Part shown: positions 1-7,630 of the stretch, piece after piece
Layout of the letters: the number at the start of each line of letters is the position of its first letter
Position numbering within the stretch: position 1 is the stretch's first letter
The notes under the pieces: generated by a model
The model's database searches: none
Seen by the model: the letters and a program-made list of their open reading frames with translations, nothing else
What the model was told of the DNA's origin: nothing
Made by a program: the position numbers and the translations under genes
Origin: Poindextera sp036272595
GTDB taxonomy: Bacteria > Pseudomonadota > Alphaproteobacteria > Caulobacterales > Caulobacteraceae
Reading direction: 5' to 3'
DNA length: 64,000 nt
Assembly (NCBI GenBank): GCA_036272595.1
Contig: DATAYM010000065.1
Coordinates: 53,795-117,794 of the forward strand

Positions 1-1
1 C

Positions 2-739
2 CTGCAGGGCCGCTTCGCCGACGCCCTGGCCATGCTGGAGACGGTGCAGGAACGGCTGCTTGCGGGCGAGACCCGCGCGGCGATCCGCTACGAGCTGGAG
101 TTCGGCCGGGTGCTGCGTTCCAGCGGCAGCCCTGAAGCGGCGCGGCCGTTCTTCGAGCGCGCGGCGGCCCTGGGCGAAGCGGCCGGCGAGGACCGGCTGG
201 CGGTCGACGCCCGGCACATGGTCGCCCTGGTCGAGCCCGATCCGGCGAAACGGGTCTCGCTGATGCTGAACGACCTCGAATTCGCCGCCGCTTCGTCCGA
301 TCCGGACGCGCGCGCCTGGCGCGGCTCGCTGTGGAACAATATCGGCATGGCCTTCCACGAACTCGGCGACCTGGACGACGCGGTGCAGGCTTTCGAAACC
401 TCGGCGTCCTGCTGGGAGGAGGACGATCCGAAGCGGGCGCTCATCGCCCATTGGATGGTCGGCTGGACCCTTCGCCTGCAGGGCCGCCTGGCCGAGGCCC
501 TGGCCACCCAGGAAGTGCTGGAACGCGCCCACCAGGAGGCGGGAACGCCGGGCGCCTACGTCGAGGAGGAGCTGGGCGAACTGCACCTGGCCCTGGCGGC
601 CGGCCCGGACGCCGAGGACCACCTCCGCCGCGCCCGCGAACACTTCGCCCGCGCCTTGCCGCTGTTGCAGGACGACCTCGCCGACGACCCCGACCGCTTG
701 GCCCGCATCAAGCGGCTGGCGGACGGCGAGGAGGATTAG
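2..739 (+). CDS. TPR-repeat protein, 5' end cut by window
   Basis: The frame is open from the first bases, and the residues before the first ATG at 32 (LQGRFADALAM) already look like a TPR helix, so the real start is probably upstream of the window. The visible part is about 240 residues of paired amphipathic helices typical of tetratricopeptide repeats, for example around the motif WNNIGMAFHELGDLDDAVQAF and LQGRLAEALATQEV. It lacks a catalytic domain and a visible signal peptide. TPR proteins are protein-interaction scaffolds, and the partner cannot be read from the sequence. Confidence 0.75.
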   Translation: MQGRFADALAMLETVQERLLAGETRAAIRYELEFGRVLRSSGSPEAARPFFERAAALGEAAGEDRLAVDARHMVALVEPDPAKRVSLMLNDLEFAAASSDPDARAWRGSLWNNIGMAFHELGDLDDAVQAFETSASCWEEDDPKRALIAHWMVGWTLRLQGRLAEALATQEVLERAHQEAGTPGAYVEEELGELHLALAAGPDAEDHLRRAREHFARALPLLQDDLADDPDRLARIKRLADGEED

Positions 740-754
740 GGACCGCGGCGGTAG

Positions 755-790
755 ACAAAAAACCTGGGTTCCGGCCTTCGCGGGAATGAG
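755..790. repeat. Possible dispersed REP-like intergenic repeat
   Basis: The stretch containing CCTGGGTTCCGGCCTTCGCG followed by GGAATGA resembles the short 'ttcgcgggaatga' intergenic repeats common in alphaproteobacteria. It lies between two same-strand genes. Only one copy is visible here, so the call rests on resemblance. Confidence 0.3.
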
Positions 791-831
791 CGGGGTTGAT
801 AGTGATTTCCGGCGAACACGGGGGACCCATC

Positions 832-1263
832 ATGCCGAACACCACGCTGCGCGCCACGGTCGAGGGGCTGAACCGCGCCAATATCGGCAAGCTGCCGGAG
901 CATCTGGGCCTTCAGGTCACCGAGGTCGGGCCGGGGCTGGTGGTCGGCCGCTTCGCGGTGCGCCCGGACCTGGTCGCCCACATCGGCTTTCTGCTGGCGG
1001 GCGTGGTGCTGTCGGTCTGCGACATCCTCTGCGCCTACGGCGTCGACACCGCCTGGCCGGAGGGCGCCAGCGGCTTCACCACCGCCGAGGTCAAGTGCAA
1101 CTTCATGGGCACGCTCACCCAGGGCGCCGGGGTCTGCACGGCGAAGCTGCTGCACGGCGGCCGCACCACCCAGGTCTGGGACGCCGAGTTCCGCGACGAG
1201 GCTGGCGGCAAGCTGCTGGCCGCCTTCCGCTGCACCCAGATCATCCTCTATCCCCGGGCGTGA
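832..1263 (+). CDS. PaaI-type hotdog-fold thioesterase
   Basis: This encodes 143 residues, the usual length for a single hotdog domain. I chose ATG 832 over an upstream TTG because a GGGGGA ribosome-binding stretch sits about six bases before it. The central helix region (AHIGFLLAGVVLSVCDILCAY) and the following FTTAEVKCNFMGTL strand match the PaaI/YbgC-like thioesterase layout, in which acyl-CoA thioesters are hydrolysed by a dimer or tetramer. The usual HGG tripeptide before the helix is replaced by AHIGFLLAG, so the substrate and even activity are uncertain. Confidence 0.75.
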   Translation: MPNTTLRATVEGLNRANIGKLPEHLGLQVTEVGPGLVVGRFAVRPDLVAHIGFLLAGVVLSVCDILCAYGVDTAWPEGASGFTTAEVKCNFMGTLTQGAGVCTAKLLHGGRTTQVWDAEFRDEAGGKLLAAFRCTQIILYPRA

Positions 1264-1435
1264 CGGGCGCCCGGGCCGTCTCCAGGCCTCGCGGTTGAGG
1301 TTTCATCAAGCCGCGGCTAGGGTCTTGGCGGGGGCAGGAACGAAGATTTATGAACCAGCCTCTGCGCCACCCGCCGATCGAGAGCCCGACCCGGCTCGCC
1401 GCCATCGACCGCCGGCCCTGCTGAGTTCAACGGCC

Positions 1436-2050
1436 ATGCATCGCCTGTTGATCGCCATCGGCTTGGCGCTGGCCGTCGCCGCGCCCGCTCTCGCCCAGAC
1501 CGCCGACGAGGCCAAGTGCGTCAGCAGCGATCCGGACATCAAGATCGCCGGCTGCACGGCGGTCATCCAGTCCGGCGTGGAGACGCCAAGCGACGAGGCC
1601 GTCGCCTACGACAACCGCAGCCTCGCCTATCGGCTCAAGGGCCAGCTGAACCAGGCGATCGAGGACGCCGGCGAGGCCATCTCGTTCGATTCCACCGACA
1701 CCGCCGCCTATGTCGACCGCGGCATCGCCTATTACGACAAGCATCTCTACCCCGCGGCCATCGCCGACTTCAGCAAGGCCATCGCGCTGAGGTCGGACGA
1801 CCCGGCGGTCTATAACGACCGCGGCAACGCCTATGACGACAGCGGCCAGCACGATCTGGCCATCGCCGACTACAGCCACGCCCTGGTGCTGAAGCCCGAC
1901 TACGCCGCCGCCTATTCCAACCGCGCCTCGGCCTACGAGGAAAAGAAGCTCAACGACTACGCGGTCTCCGACTACCGCTCGGCGCTCAAGATCGACCCGA
2001 CCCTGGCGCCGGCCGAGGCCGGACTGAAACGGCTGGGCGGCACGCCCTAG
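1436..2050 (+). CDS. Secreted (periplasmic) TPR protein
   Basis: This is a 204-residue protein. ATG 1436 is chosen because it opens a clean signal peptide (MHRLLIAIGLALAVAAPALAQ). The mature part starts with two cysteines (KCVSSDPDIKIAGC), which probably form a disulfide, followed by about four TPR units with the NRGxAY / DRGIAYYDK pattern. This arrangement is common in secreted alphaproteobacterial TPR proteins of unknown role. It ends 7 bp from the stop of the convergent DUF805 gene. Confidence 0.8.
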   Translation: MHRLLIAIGLALAVAAPALAQTADEAKCVSSDPDIKIAGCTAVIQSGVETPSDEAVAYDNRSLAYRLKGQLNQAIEDAGEAISFDSTDTAAYVDRGIAYYDKHLYPAAIADFSKAIALRSDDPAVYNDRGNAYDDSGQHDLAIADYSHALVLKPDYAAAYSNRASAYEEKKLNDYAVSDYRSALKIDPTLAPAEAGLKRLGGTP

Positions 2051-2057
2051 CGCCGGT

Positions 2058-2483
2058 CTAGGTGGCGAAGGTGTTTTCCGGCCTGGCGTCCGGCGCGGCG
2101 GTCGCGAGCGGATCGGGGCCGAAGCGGTTCTCGCCGATCGTGCCCCGGGTGCAGAACCAGATGATCAGCGGGATGAGGCCGATGACCGTGAAGGCGATCA
2201 GGTACCACCAGCCGCTGCGGTCGGTGTCGTGCAGCCGCCGGACGGCGACGGCGATGGTCGGCAGGAAGAAGGCCAGATCGACCAGGTTGTCCAACAACGA
2301 GATGATGTGGGAAATTGCGTTTGGCCCGCCGCCGGCCAGCGAGGCGAGCTGCTCGAGCACGCCGAAAGCCACGCTGACCAGGAAATAGAAGAGAATCCAG
2401 TACCAGTACTCCGACCGCGACGACCTGCCATTGAAGTCGACGTAGCGCCGGAATCCACTCGTGATCGCTTGAACGAAACCCAT
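2058..2483 (-). CDS. DUF805 integral membrane protein
   Basis: This encodes 141 residues. The start at 2483 is supported by a GAAGGGG ribosome-binding site just upstream and by the family-typical opening FxxYVDFNGRSSRSEYWYW. Three to four hydrophobic segments follow, plus the DUF805 signature VRRLHDTDRSGWWYL. The C-terminal tail contains the motif GTxGENRFGPDPL, also typical of the family. DUF805 proteins are inner-membrane proteins of unknown function. Confidence 0.9.
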   Translation of the reverse strand: MGFVQAITSGFRRYVDFNGRSSRSEYWYWILFYFLVSVAFGVLEQLASLAGGGPNAISHIISLLDNLVDLAFFLPTIAVAVRRLHDTDRSGWWYLIAFTVIGLIPLIIWFCTRGTIGENRFGPDPLATAAPDARPENTFAT

Positions 2484-2700
2484 GATCGCACCCCTTCGAC
2501 CAGCCCGCCGACAACAAGGCGAGGTTGCCCGCCCCGGGTCAATGCCTTTTTTGGCGAGTCGCGGCGGCTTTGACGAGAAAGTGACCGGGCCTGCGCTGTC
2601 AGGTCCACTCCCCAAACCGGCCGCGAACGTCTAGATCAGACAAAAGCGCCGGGTCGGGCCGGCGCGATCGCATCTCTCCCGCAAGGAAGACCGGCTTTTC

Positions 2701-3708
2701 ATGACGCTTGATCCGGCGGCCGTCGCGCGACGGCTGCGCAACTACAGCCGGCCCAGCGCCTGGCGCGGCGCCCTCGAACTGGTCATCACCGCCGCGCCGC
2801 TTGCGGCGATTTCGGTGCTGGCCTGGTTCGCGCTCAGCCGCCACGTCTGGTGGGGGCTTCTGCTGGTGGTTCCGGCGGCGGCCTTCCTGGTGCGGCTGTT
2901 CATGATCCAGCACGACTGCAGCCACGGCGCCTTCTTCGGCTGGAAGCCGCTGAACGACTGGACCGGGCGGGTGATCGGGGTGCTGACCCTGACCCCTTAC
3001 GACTACTGGCGTTTTTCCCACGGCGTGCACCACGCCGGCTCCGGCGCGCTCGACCGGCGCACCCTGGGCGCGGTCGAGACCCTGACGGTCGACGAATACC
3101 GCGCCCTGCCGCGCGTCAAGAAGTTCGGCTACTGGCTCTACCGCCATCCGCTGGTGCTGTTCGGCCTCGGCCCCGCCTACATGTTCCTGCTGCAGCACCG
3201 CGTGCCCATCGGCATGATGCGCCAGGGCTGGCGCCCGTGGCTGTCGGTGCAGGCGACCAATCTCGGCATCGCCGCCCTGGCCATCGGCATGATGATGATC
3301 TTCGGGGTGCTGCCGTTCCTGCTGATCTACCTGCCGGTGACCATCATGGCCGCCTCGGCCGGGGTCTGGCTGTTCTTCGTGCAGCACCAGTTCGAGCAGA
3401 CCTACTGGGCGCGTGGCGAGGCCTGGGACTTCCACGAGGCGGCGCTGCACGGCTCCTCCCACTACGACCTGCCGCCGCTGCTGCGCTGGTTCACCGCCAA
3501 TATCGGCATCCACCACGTGCACCACCTGAACGCCCGCATCCCCTATTACCGGCTGCCGCAGGTGCTGCGCGACGAGCCGGGCCTGCGCGCCGTCGGCCGC
3601 CTGACCCTGCCGGCCTCGATCCGCTGCGCCGGCCTGGCGCTGTGGGACGAATCCAGCCGCCGGCTGATCTCCTTCCGCGAACTGCGCCGCCGCGCCCAGC
3701 CGGCCTAG
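2701..3708 (+). CDS. Membrane fatty acid desaturase
   Basis: This 335-residue integral membrane protein has all three histidine clusters that bind the di-iron centre of acyl-lipid/acyl-CoA desaturases: HDCSH at 71-75, HGVHH at 107-111 and HHVHH at 271-275, plus FVQHQFE near 227-232. Hydrophobic segments lie near residues 25-65, 90-100, 150-165 and 185-227. It should introduce double bonds into membrane acyl chains. The regiospecificity cannot be read from the sequence. An AAGGAAG stretch lies about 13 bp before the ATG. It is followed by an intergenic palindrome and an IS element, and no operon partner is apparent. Confidence 0.9.
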   Translation: MTLDPAAVARRLRNYSRPSAWRGALELVITAAPLAAISVLAWFALSRHVWWGLLLVVPAAAFLVRLFMIQHDCSHGAFFGWKPLNDWTGRVIGVLTLTPYDYWRFSHGVHHAGSGALDRRTLGAVETLTVDEYRALPRVKKFGYWLYRHPLVLFGLGPAYMFLLQHRVPIGMMRQGWRPWLSVQATNLGIAALAIGMMMIFGVLPFLLIYLPVTIMAASAGVWLFFVQHQFEQTYWARGEAWDFHEAALHGSSHYDLPPLLRWFTANIGIHHVHHLNARIPYYRLPQVLRDEPGLRAVGRLTLPASIRCAGLALWDESSRRLISFRELRRRAQPA

Positions 3709-3932
3709 GCGCCCGCGGCGCCTCCGATCCTCCCCGTTGGGGGAGGGGACCGCACGCAGTGCGGTGGAGGGGGGGATGCCGCCCGCGCCCGTTTCAAGGA
3801 AAACCTAGGACCTGACTTTCAGCACCGAGGCGCGGCAAGGCCCCCTCCACCATCCTTCGGATGGTCCCCCTCCCCCGACGGGGGGAATCATCCCTTTAAC
3901 AAAGTAGCTACTAGGGGTAGGGTCGATGGCGC

Positions 3933-4121
3933 GTGACAGGCCGGAAGAGAGAGATTGAGGTTACCCCGCAGATGATCGACGCGGGGGTTGAGGCTTTGCG
4001 ATTTTGGGAGAGCGACGAGTCCGAGGGGTTTTTTGATAATGGCGAAGCAGGTCAAACATCCACTCAGGCTTTTGTCCGTTACGCACTCCTGGCCATGCTT
4101 CGGGCGTCACCTCAAAAATAA
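3933..4121 (+). CDS. Small hypothetical passenger protein
   Basis: This is a 62-residue ORF starting with GTG inside the insertion element. The sequence EVTPQMIDAGVEALRFWES followed by a C-terminal FVRYALLAMLRA helix resembles small proteins often seen in phages and mobile elements of alphaproteobacteria. It overlaps the 3' end of the opposite-strand gene at 3961-4590 by about 160 bp, so one of the two may be over-called. No function is assignable. Confidence 0.5.
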   Translation: MTGRKREIEVTPQMIDAGVEALRFWESDESEGFFDNGEAGQTSTQAFVRYALLAMLRASPQK

Positions 4122-4590
4122 CCGTAACGGCGAGCATCCCCACCATGGCCCCCCAGGTTTGAATTTCGCCGGCCAGGGCGAGGAGTGACGGTGTATCGTA
4201 TGAAACCGACCCCTCGGTGAGGTTCCGGGGGTCCGAGAAATGGACTCGCCCGTCTTCGTTTTTCACTGCCCGGCTCGCCGGCCAGTGGGCGGCAAACTCC
4301 CTTTCCTCGGCCAGTTCTTTTCCGCGTCCGCCGAGGAAAACGGCGATTTCCATAAGCTCAGGGTTGCTTGCCAGCGCGAGGCGAACCGTCTTTTTCCAGT
4401 TCTCTCGCTTTCGCCTGAAGGCGTGGACGTCATCGGCGGCCAGCGCGGTTTCCTTCACTGCCGGGCTCTCGTGGAGAAGCTTGAGGACGTTCAGGAATAT
4501 CATTTCGGCCACCGCCCATTGGGCTATTACTAGACCGAGCGCCCGAAGATCGTCTTCAGTCAGTGCTAGTCCTTGGACCGCCGTCGCCAT
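3961..4590 (-). CDS. Hypothetical passenger protein, 209 aa
   Basis: This encodes 209 residues. I chose ATG 4590 (MATAVQG) over an upstream TTG because a GGGAGGGGG ribosome-binding stretch lies ten bases before it. The protein is largely helical: an N-terminal ALGLVIAQWAVAEMIFLNVL helix, a charged middle, and a basic proline-rich C terminus. The first helix resembles the start of small alphaproteobacterial 'AQW..xE' proteins of unknown function. It lies inside the IS1595 element as cargo, not as part of the transposition machinery. Confidence 0.55.
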   Translation of the reverse strand: MATAVQGLALTEDDLRALGLVIAQWAVAEMIFLNVLKLLHESPAVKETALAADDVHAFRRKRENWKKTVRLALASNPELMEIAVFLGGRGKELAEEREFAAHWPASRAVKNEDGRVHFSDPRNLTEGSVSYDTPSLLALAGEIQTWGAMVGMLAVTVIFEVTPEAWPGVRNGQKPEWMFDLLRHYQKTPRTRRSPKIAKPQPPRRSSAG

Positions 4591-4750
4591 GACCGACAAA
4601 CCCCCTCCCGAGGAACCCGAACTCCGCCCGGACGGCTGGGAGCGCTTCGAGCGCGCGGTGGACGCGGCGCTTCACACGCCCCCGAAGCATCGAGAGGGCA
4701 AGAAGCCGGTGGAGTCAAAGAGCGACGGGAAGCCGGCTAAGCCGCGCTGA
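4589..4750 (+). CDS. 53-aa small passenger protein
   Basis: This short ORF (53 residues) contains DGWERFERAVDAALHTPPKHR, a motif I recognise from very small proteins in alphaproteobacterial mobile elements. Its ATG (4589-4591) overlaps the ATG of the divergent gene at 3961-4590 within the palindrome CATG, so the two genes start back to back. I see no clear ribosome-binding site, and the transcript may be leaderless. Function unknown. Confidence 0.55.
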   Translation: MTDKPPPEEPELRPDGWERFERAVDAALHTPPKHREGKKPVESKSDGKPAKPR

Positions 4751-4755
4751 AGGCC

Positions 4756-5010
4756 CTACTGCGCCGGTCCCCACGCGGGGACGGTCTCCTGCATACAGAC
4801 GTTAACCCAGCCCGGAAGCTTACTCCGTTCGAAGAACCGAAGGTCGCTCTTACAGGCCGCCAGGCTAGTGTACCGGCTGTCCTCGTAAGGACCGGTCGTG
4901 CCGACAACGGGGTGCTCCGAGAGAAGCCTACAACTGTTTCCCGGTCCCCCCGGCGGGGTGTGGAGCAGGCAGGTGAAGATTGCGTAGATAATCAAGCTAG
5001 GATTCTCCAT
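4756..5010 (-). CDS. Small cysteine-containing hypothetical protein
   Basis: This is an 84-residue ORF with a short hydrophobic start (NPSLIIYAIFTCLL) and several cysteines (residues near 14, 27, 53 and 72). It could be a small membrane-anchored or exported protein, but no domain is recognised. It lies between the 53-aa ORF and the zinc-ribbon ORF inside the insertion element. Confidence 0.45.
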   Translation of the reverse strand: MENPSLIIYAIFTCLLHTPPGGPGNSCRLLSEHPVVGTTGPYEDSRYTSLAACKSDLRFFERSKLPGWVNVCMQETVPAWGPAQ

Positions 5011-5056
5011 GAGGGGTCCCCCGTCTGAACCCAGTGACGATTATCCTTCGGGCTTC

Positions 5057-5242
5057 CTAGAACAGGCCTTCAATATTTTTCAGGTAGGTGGCTCCGAGGC
5101 GCTTTTGGAGTTCATCTACAGCCACCTCAAATGGAACCGCCTTCCCGCAGACGGGACACAACAGGTCCGACTTGGCGTCGGGCTGGTTTTCCCCGAGAAG
5201 GGGAACTTCGCAGTCCGGGCAAAGAAAATGCTCGGTGGGCAT
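5057..5242 (-). CDS. Small zinc-ribbon protein
   Basis: This encodes 61 residues with two CxxC knuckles, CPDC near residue 8 and CPVC near residue 29, which should bind one zinc ion in a ribbon. The C-terminal half is a short amphipathic helix. It is co-directional with the transposase and lies just downstream of it. Cargo of the insertion element; the role is unknown. Confidence 0.55.
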   Translation of the reverse strand: MPTEHFLCPDCEVPLLGENQPDAKSDLLCPVCGKAVPFEVAVDELQKRLGATYLKNIEGLF

Positions 5243-5314
5243 GAGTCGGAATCCTAGGCGCGGGCCTAGGTTACAACGACAGCGAGCAGGAGTCAGTCCC
5301 GCCCCTTCTTCCTC

Positions 5315-6301
5315 TCACGCGGAGAGGCTGGGGCCTGGGAGCGAAACGATATTCCCGCGCTGCTGGGGACGAGGCCGCCGATAGGTGAGGCGCTTGCCGA
5401 CGATCCCGCCGATGGCGCGGCGGAAGCGCTCGGCGTCGTCCACGCCGAGCGCCGAGCGCTCGTTGTAGCGGAAGTCGAACTCGCCGACGTAGCGCTTGAG
5501 GTGCTGCGGGGAGACGTGGTGAAACGTGCCGACGATCCCGCGCTTTAGCAGCGCGAAGTAGCTCTCGACGGTGTTCGAATGAACGTCGCCACGAACATAC
5601 TCGCCGATGCCGTGGTTGACCGTCTCGTGGCTGGCGAACATCGAGGCGACGACGCGGTACTGGCCCTCGCCGTCGGTCATCAGGCGCGTCCTGTCGGCGT
5701 CGGCAATCTGGGCCTCTAGCACGGGGCGGCGGAGGTTCTTGGCGCTGATGTCGTCCATGTGGCGCGAGCGGACCTTCCCGCCGCGCTCGACCAGGGAGAA
5801 GACCATCTCCTTGCCGACGCCTCCGATGTGCTTCGAGCTGCGCTTGTGGGCGTGCTTGTTCTTCTCCTTGCCACCGACGTAGGTCTCGTCAGCCTCGACT
5901 GTCTTGCCCTCGCCGCCGATGAGTTCCGGCTGCGTCTCGCGTAGGCTCTCGCGGATGCGGTGGCAGAGGAACCAGGCCGTCTTGTAGGTGAGGTCGAGCA
6001 TCCGGCCGATCTGCATCGCGCTGATACCCTTCTTGCTCGCCATCATCAGGTGCGTCGCCGCCAGCCACTTATTCAGCGGGACGTGCGAGCGCTCGTAGAT
6101 CGTCCCGACCGTGACGGTGAACTGCTCCTTGCAGGCTTTGCACTGATAGAGGCCGGCGCGATGGGCCTTTCCTTTCATCGCGGTAGCATCATCGACCACG
6201 CCGCAGTGCGGGCAGACAGGGCCGGTCGGCCACAGCCGAGCCTCAAGCCACTCGCGGGCCTTAGTGGCATCGTGGAAGACAGGGCTTGATAGGTCACTCA
6301 T
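5315..6301 (-). CDS. IS1595-family transposase (ISXO2-like)
   Basis: The 328-residue transposase opens with a zinc ribbon (C30, C33, C54, C57), followed by a helix-turn-helix region (SAMQIGRMLDLTYKTAWFLCHRIR). The catalytic core follows, with acidic residues in VEADETYVGGK (D138), LMTDGEG (D210) and VHSNTVESYFALLKRG (N243/E246), the DD(N/E) pattern of IS1595 enzymes. It appears intact. Its start lies about 55 bp inside the right inverted terminal sequence. Confidence 0.93.
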   Translation of the reverse strand: MSDLSSPVFHDATKAREWLEARLWPTGPVCPHCGVVDDATAMKGKAHRAGLYQCKACKEQFTVTVGTIYERSHVPLNKWLAATHLMMASKKGISAMQIGRMLDLTYKTAWFLCHRIRESLRETQPELIGGEGKTVEADETYVGGKEKNKHAHKRSSKHIGGVGKEMVFSLVERGGKVRSRHMDDISAKNLRRPVLEAQIADADRTRLMTDGEGQYRVVASMFASHETVNHGIGEYVRGDVHSNTVESYFALLKRGIVGTFHHVSPQHLKRYVGEFDFRYNERSALGVDDAERFRRAIGGIVGKRLTYRRPRPQQRGNIVSLPGPSLSA

Positions 6302-6397
6302 CGGGGTTATCTCCGTTGAGTGAGATACTACCCCTAGATTGAACTTTGTTAAAGGGATAATCCCCCCCCGACGGGGGAGGATCCAGGGCCTTCCTGC

Positions 6398-7243
6398 TCA
6401 GACGGCCACCCGCGCCGGGGCCAGCGGCAGTCCGGCGACGTCCGTGCGCATCCGGAAGATGGTCGCGCAGCTCTCGCTCGGGCCGCCGTCGGAGCCGGTG
6501 ACCACATAGAGGTCGCGCAGGTCGTCGCCGCCGAAGCAGAGGCTGGTGACCATCGGCAAGGGGACGGCCACATCCATCCGGTGGTCTCCATCCGGCGCGA
6601 ACACCGCGACCCGGCCGCCGCGCGCGTCGGCCACCCAGACCGAGCCGTCCGCCGCCACCTTCAGCCCGTCAGGGGTCGAGCCGGCGCCCAGGTTGGCGAA
6701 CAGCCGCCACGGCCCCACCGATCCGTCCGCCGCCACGTCGTAGACGCGCACGCCGGGCGCGCGGGAATCGGAGTGGTAGAGCCTCGTCCCGTCCGGCGAA
6801 AAGCCCAGGCCGTTGGTCAGCATGACCCCGCCGGACAGCGCGCGGCTCGACGCGTCCAGGTCGATGACGTGCAGCTGGCCGGGCTTCGGCGCCTCGCCGC
6901 CGAAGACCCGGAAGGCGAGGGAGCCGACATAGATCCGGCCGTTCCGGTCGGTGGTCAGGTCGTTGAAGCCGATGCCGCCGCTTGCCTGGGCGGTCAGCAG
7001 CACCTTGCCTTCACGCCCGTCCAGCGGCGCATAGGAGATGTCGCGGCCGCTGATCACCAGGCCGCCGGCGGCATGCAGCGCCATGCCGCCGACCCCGCGC
7101 CGCTTCGGCACGACCTGCGTGATCGTCCCGTCGCGGCCGAGCAGGTTGACCCCGCCGTCGCGCACGTCGCTGAAATAGAGGCCGCGGGCGGCGTCCCACA
7201 CCGGACCTTCGATCAGGCCGTAGCCGGTGGCGATTTCCTGCAT
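6398..7243 (-). CDS. SMP-30/gluconolactonase family protein
   Basis: This is a 281-residue six-bladed beta-propeller. The metal ligands of the family are present: E12 in LIEGPVWD, N94 in GFNDLTTD, N144 in TNGLGFSPDG and D192 in TPDGLKV. Such enzymes hydrolyse sugar lactones or related esters; the substrate is not known here. It follows an ASCH-domain gene on the same strand with a 16-bp gap, so the two are probably co-transcribed. The 5'-most ATG has no competing upstream start. Confidence 0.85.
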   Translation of the reverse strand: MQEIATGYGLIEGPVWDAARGLYFSDVRDGGVNLLGRDGTITQVVPKRRGVGGMALHAAGGLVISGRDISYAPLDGREGKVLLTAQASGGIGFNDLTTDRNGRIYVGSLAFRVFGGEAPKPGQLHVIDLDASSRALSGGVMLTNGLGFSPDGTRLYHSDSRAPGVRVYDVAADGSVGPWRLFANLGAGSTPDGLKVAADGSVWVADARGGRVAVFAPDGDHRMDVAVPLPMVTSLCFGGDDLRDLYVVTGSDGGPSESCATIFRMRTDVAGLPLAPARVAV

Positions 7244-7259
7244 GGCTCCGCCCTTTCTC

Positions 7260-7559
7260 TCATGCCTCCGCCAGATAGCGGAACTCGACCAGGAAGACCC
7301 GCTCGCCGGGCCCGTGCTTGGCGATTTTCAACAGGTCGACCACCCCGGCGAAGCCCGAGCGCCGCGCCAACTCCGGGGTGATGTCGCCAAGGCCGATTTC
7401 GCGCAAGGCCGTCACCTCGATGGCGCCGGGGTCCATCCCGTAGCGGCCGCCGACCTTGACGTGCGGCCGTTGCCAGATGCGCACCGAACAGGTGATCTCG
7501 CCGCGGCGGATCGGATCGCGAAGGCGCTTGGTGAAGCCCATGGCCAAAGCGAAACCCAT
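7260..7559 (-). CDS. ASCH-domain (PUA-like) protein
   Basis: This encodes 99 residues (93 if the start is the internal MGFTKRL). The order FTKRLRDPIRRGEITCSVR, GGRY, IEVTALREIGLGDIT is the pattern of small ASCH-type beta-barrels related to PUA domains, which are thought to bind RNA or nucleotides. The short length means it is the domain alone. It lies upstream of and co-directional with the SMP-30 gene, and divergent from the oxidoreductase gene at 7631. Confidence 0.65.
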   Translation of the reverse strand: MGFALAMGFTKRLRDPIRRGEITCSVRIWQRPHVKVGGRYGMDPGAIEVTALREIGLGDITPELARRSGFAGVVDLLKIAKHGPGERVFLVEFRYLAEA

Positions 7560-7630
7560 CGCGGGGTCTGGCGCAAGAGCGGTGATCGGCTCTAGGGATG
7601 GGCGCCCCCGCCTCTCCGTGAAGGACTTCC

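Larger units (their letters stand above)
3882..6366. mobile_element. IS1595-family element with passenger genes
   Basis: The ends are inverted: the left end reads GGGGAATCATCCCTTTAACA and the right end in reverse complement GGGGGATTATCCCTTTAACA, and both continue AAGT, then five unmatched bases, then CTAGGGGTAG. With these boundaries the 8-bp sequence CCCGACGG flanks both sides (3874-3881 and 6367-6374), the duplication size usual for IS1595 elements. Because the target itself is a C/G tract the exact edge could shift by a few bases. The element is 2485 bp and carries a transposase at one end and about five small ORFs. Passenger genes are known in this family. Confidence 0.85.
3726..6384. repeat. 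Intergenic long palindrome, split by an IS element
   Basis: A left arm near 3726-3748 (GATCCTCCCCGTTGGGGGAG) and a right arm reading GGTCCCCCTCCCCCGACGG, resumed after the insertion as GGGAGGATC (6375-6383), are inverted copies. Inner arms GCGGTGGAGG (about 3770) and CCCTCCACC (about 3843) also pair. Removing 3882-6366 and one copy of an 8-bp duplication restores a continuous right arm. This is a BIME-like intergenic repeat of the G/C-rich type that recurs at 8791-8980 and 11528-14862 with a different core. Confidence 0.7.

Noticed and set aside
5009..5257. Plus-strand 82-residue frame starting MRGPPSEPSDD
   Set aside because: It lies opposite the zinc-ribbon ORF, whose two CxxC motifs make the minus frame the more likely gene.
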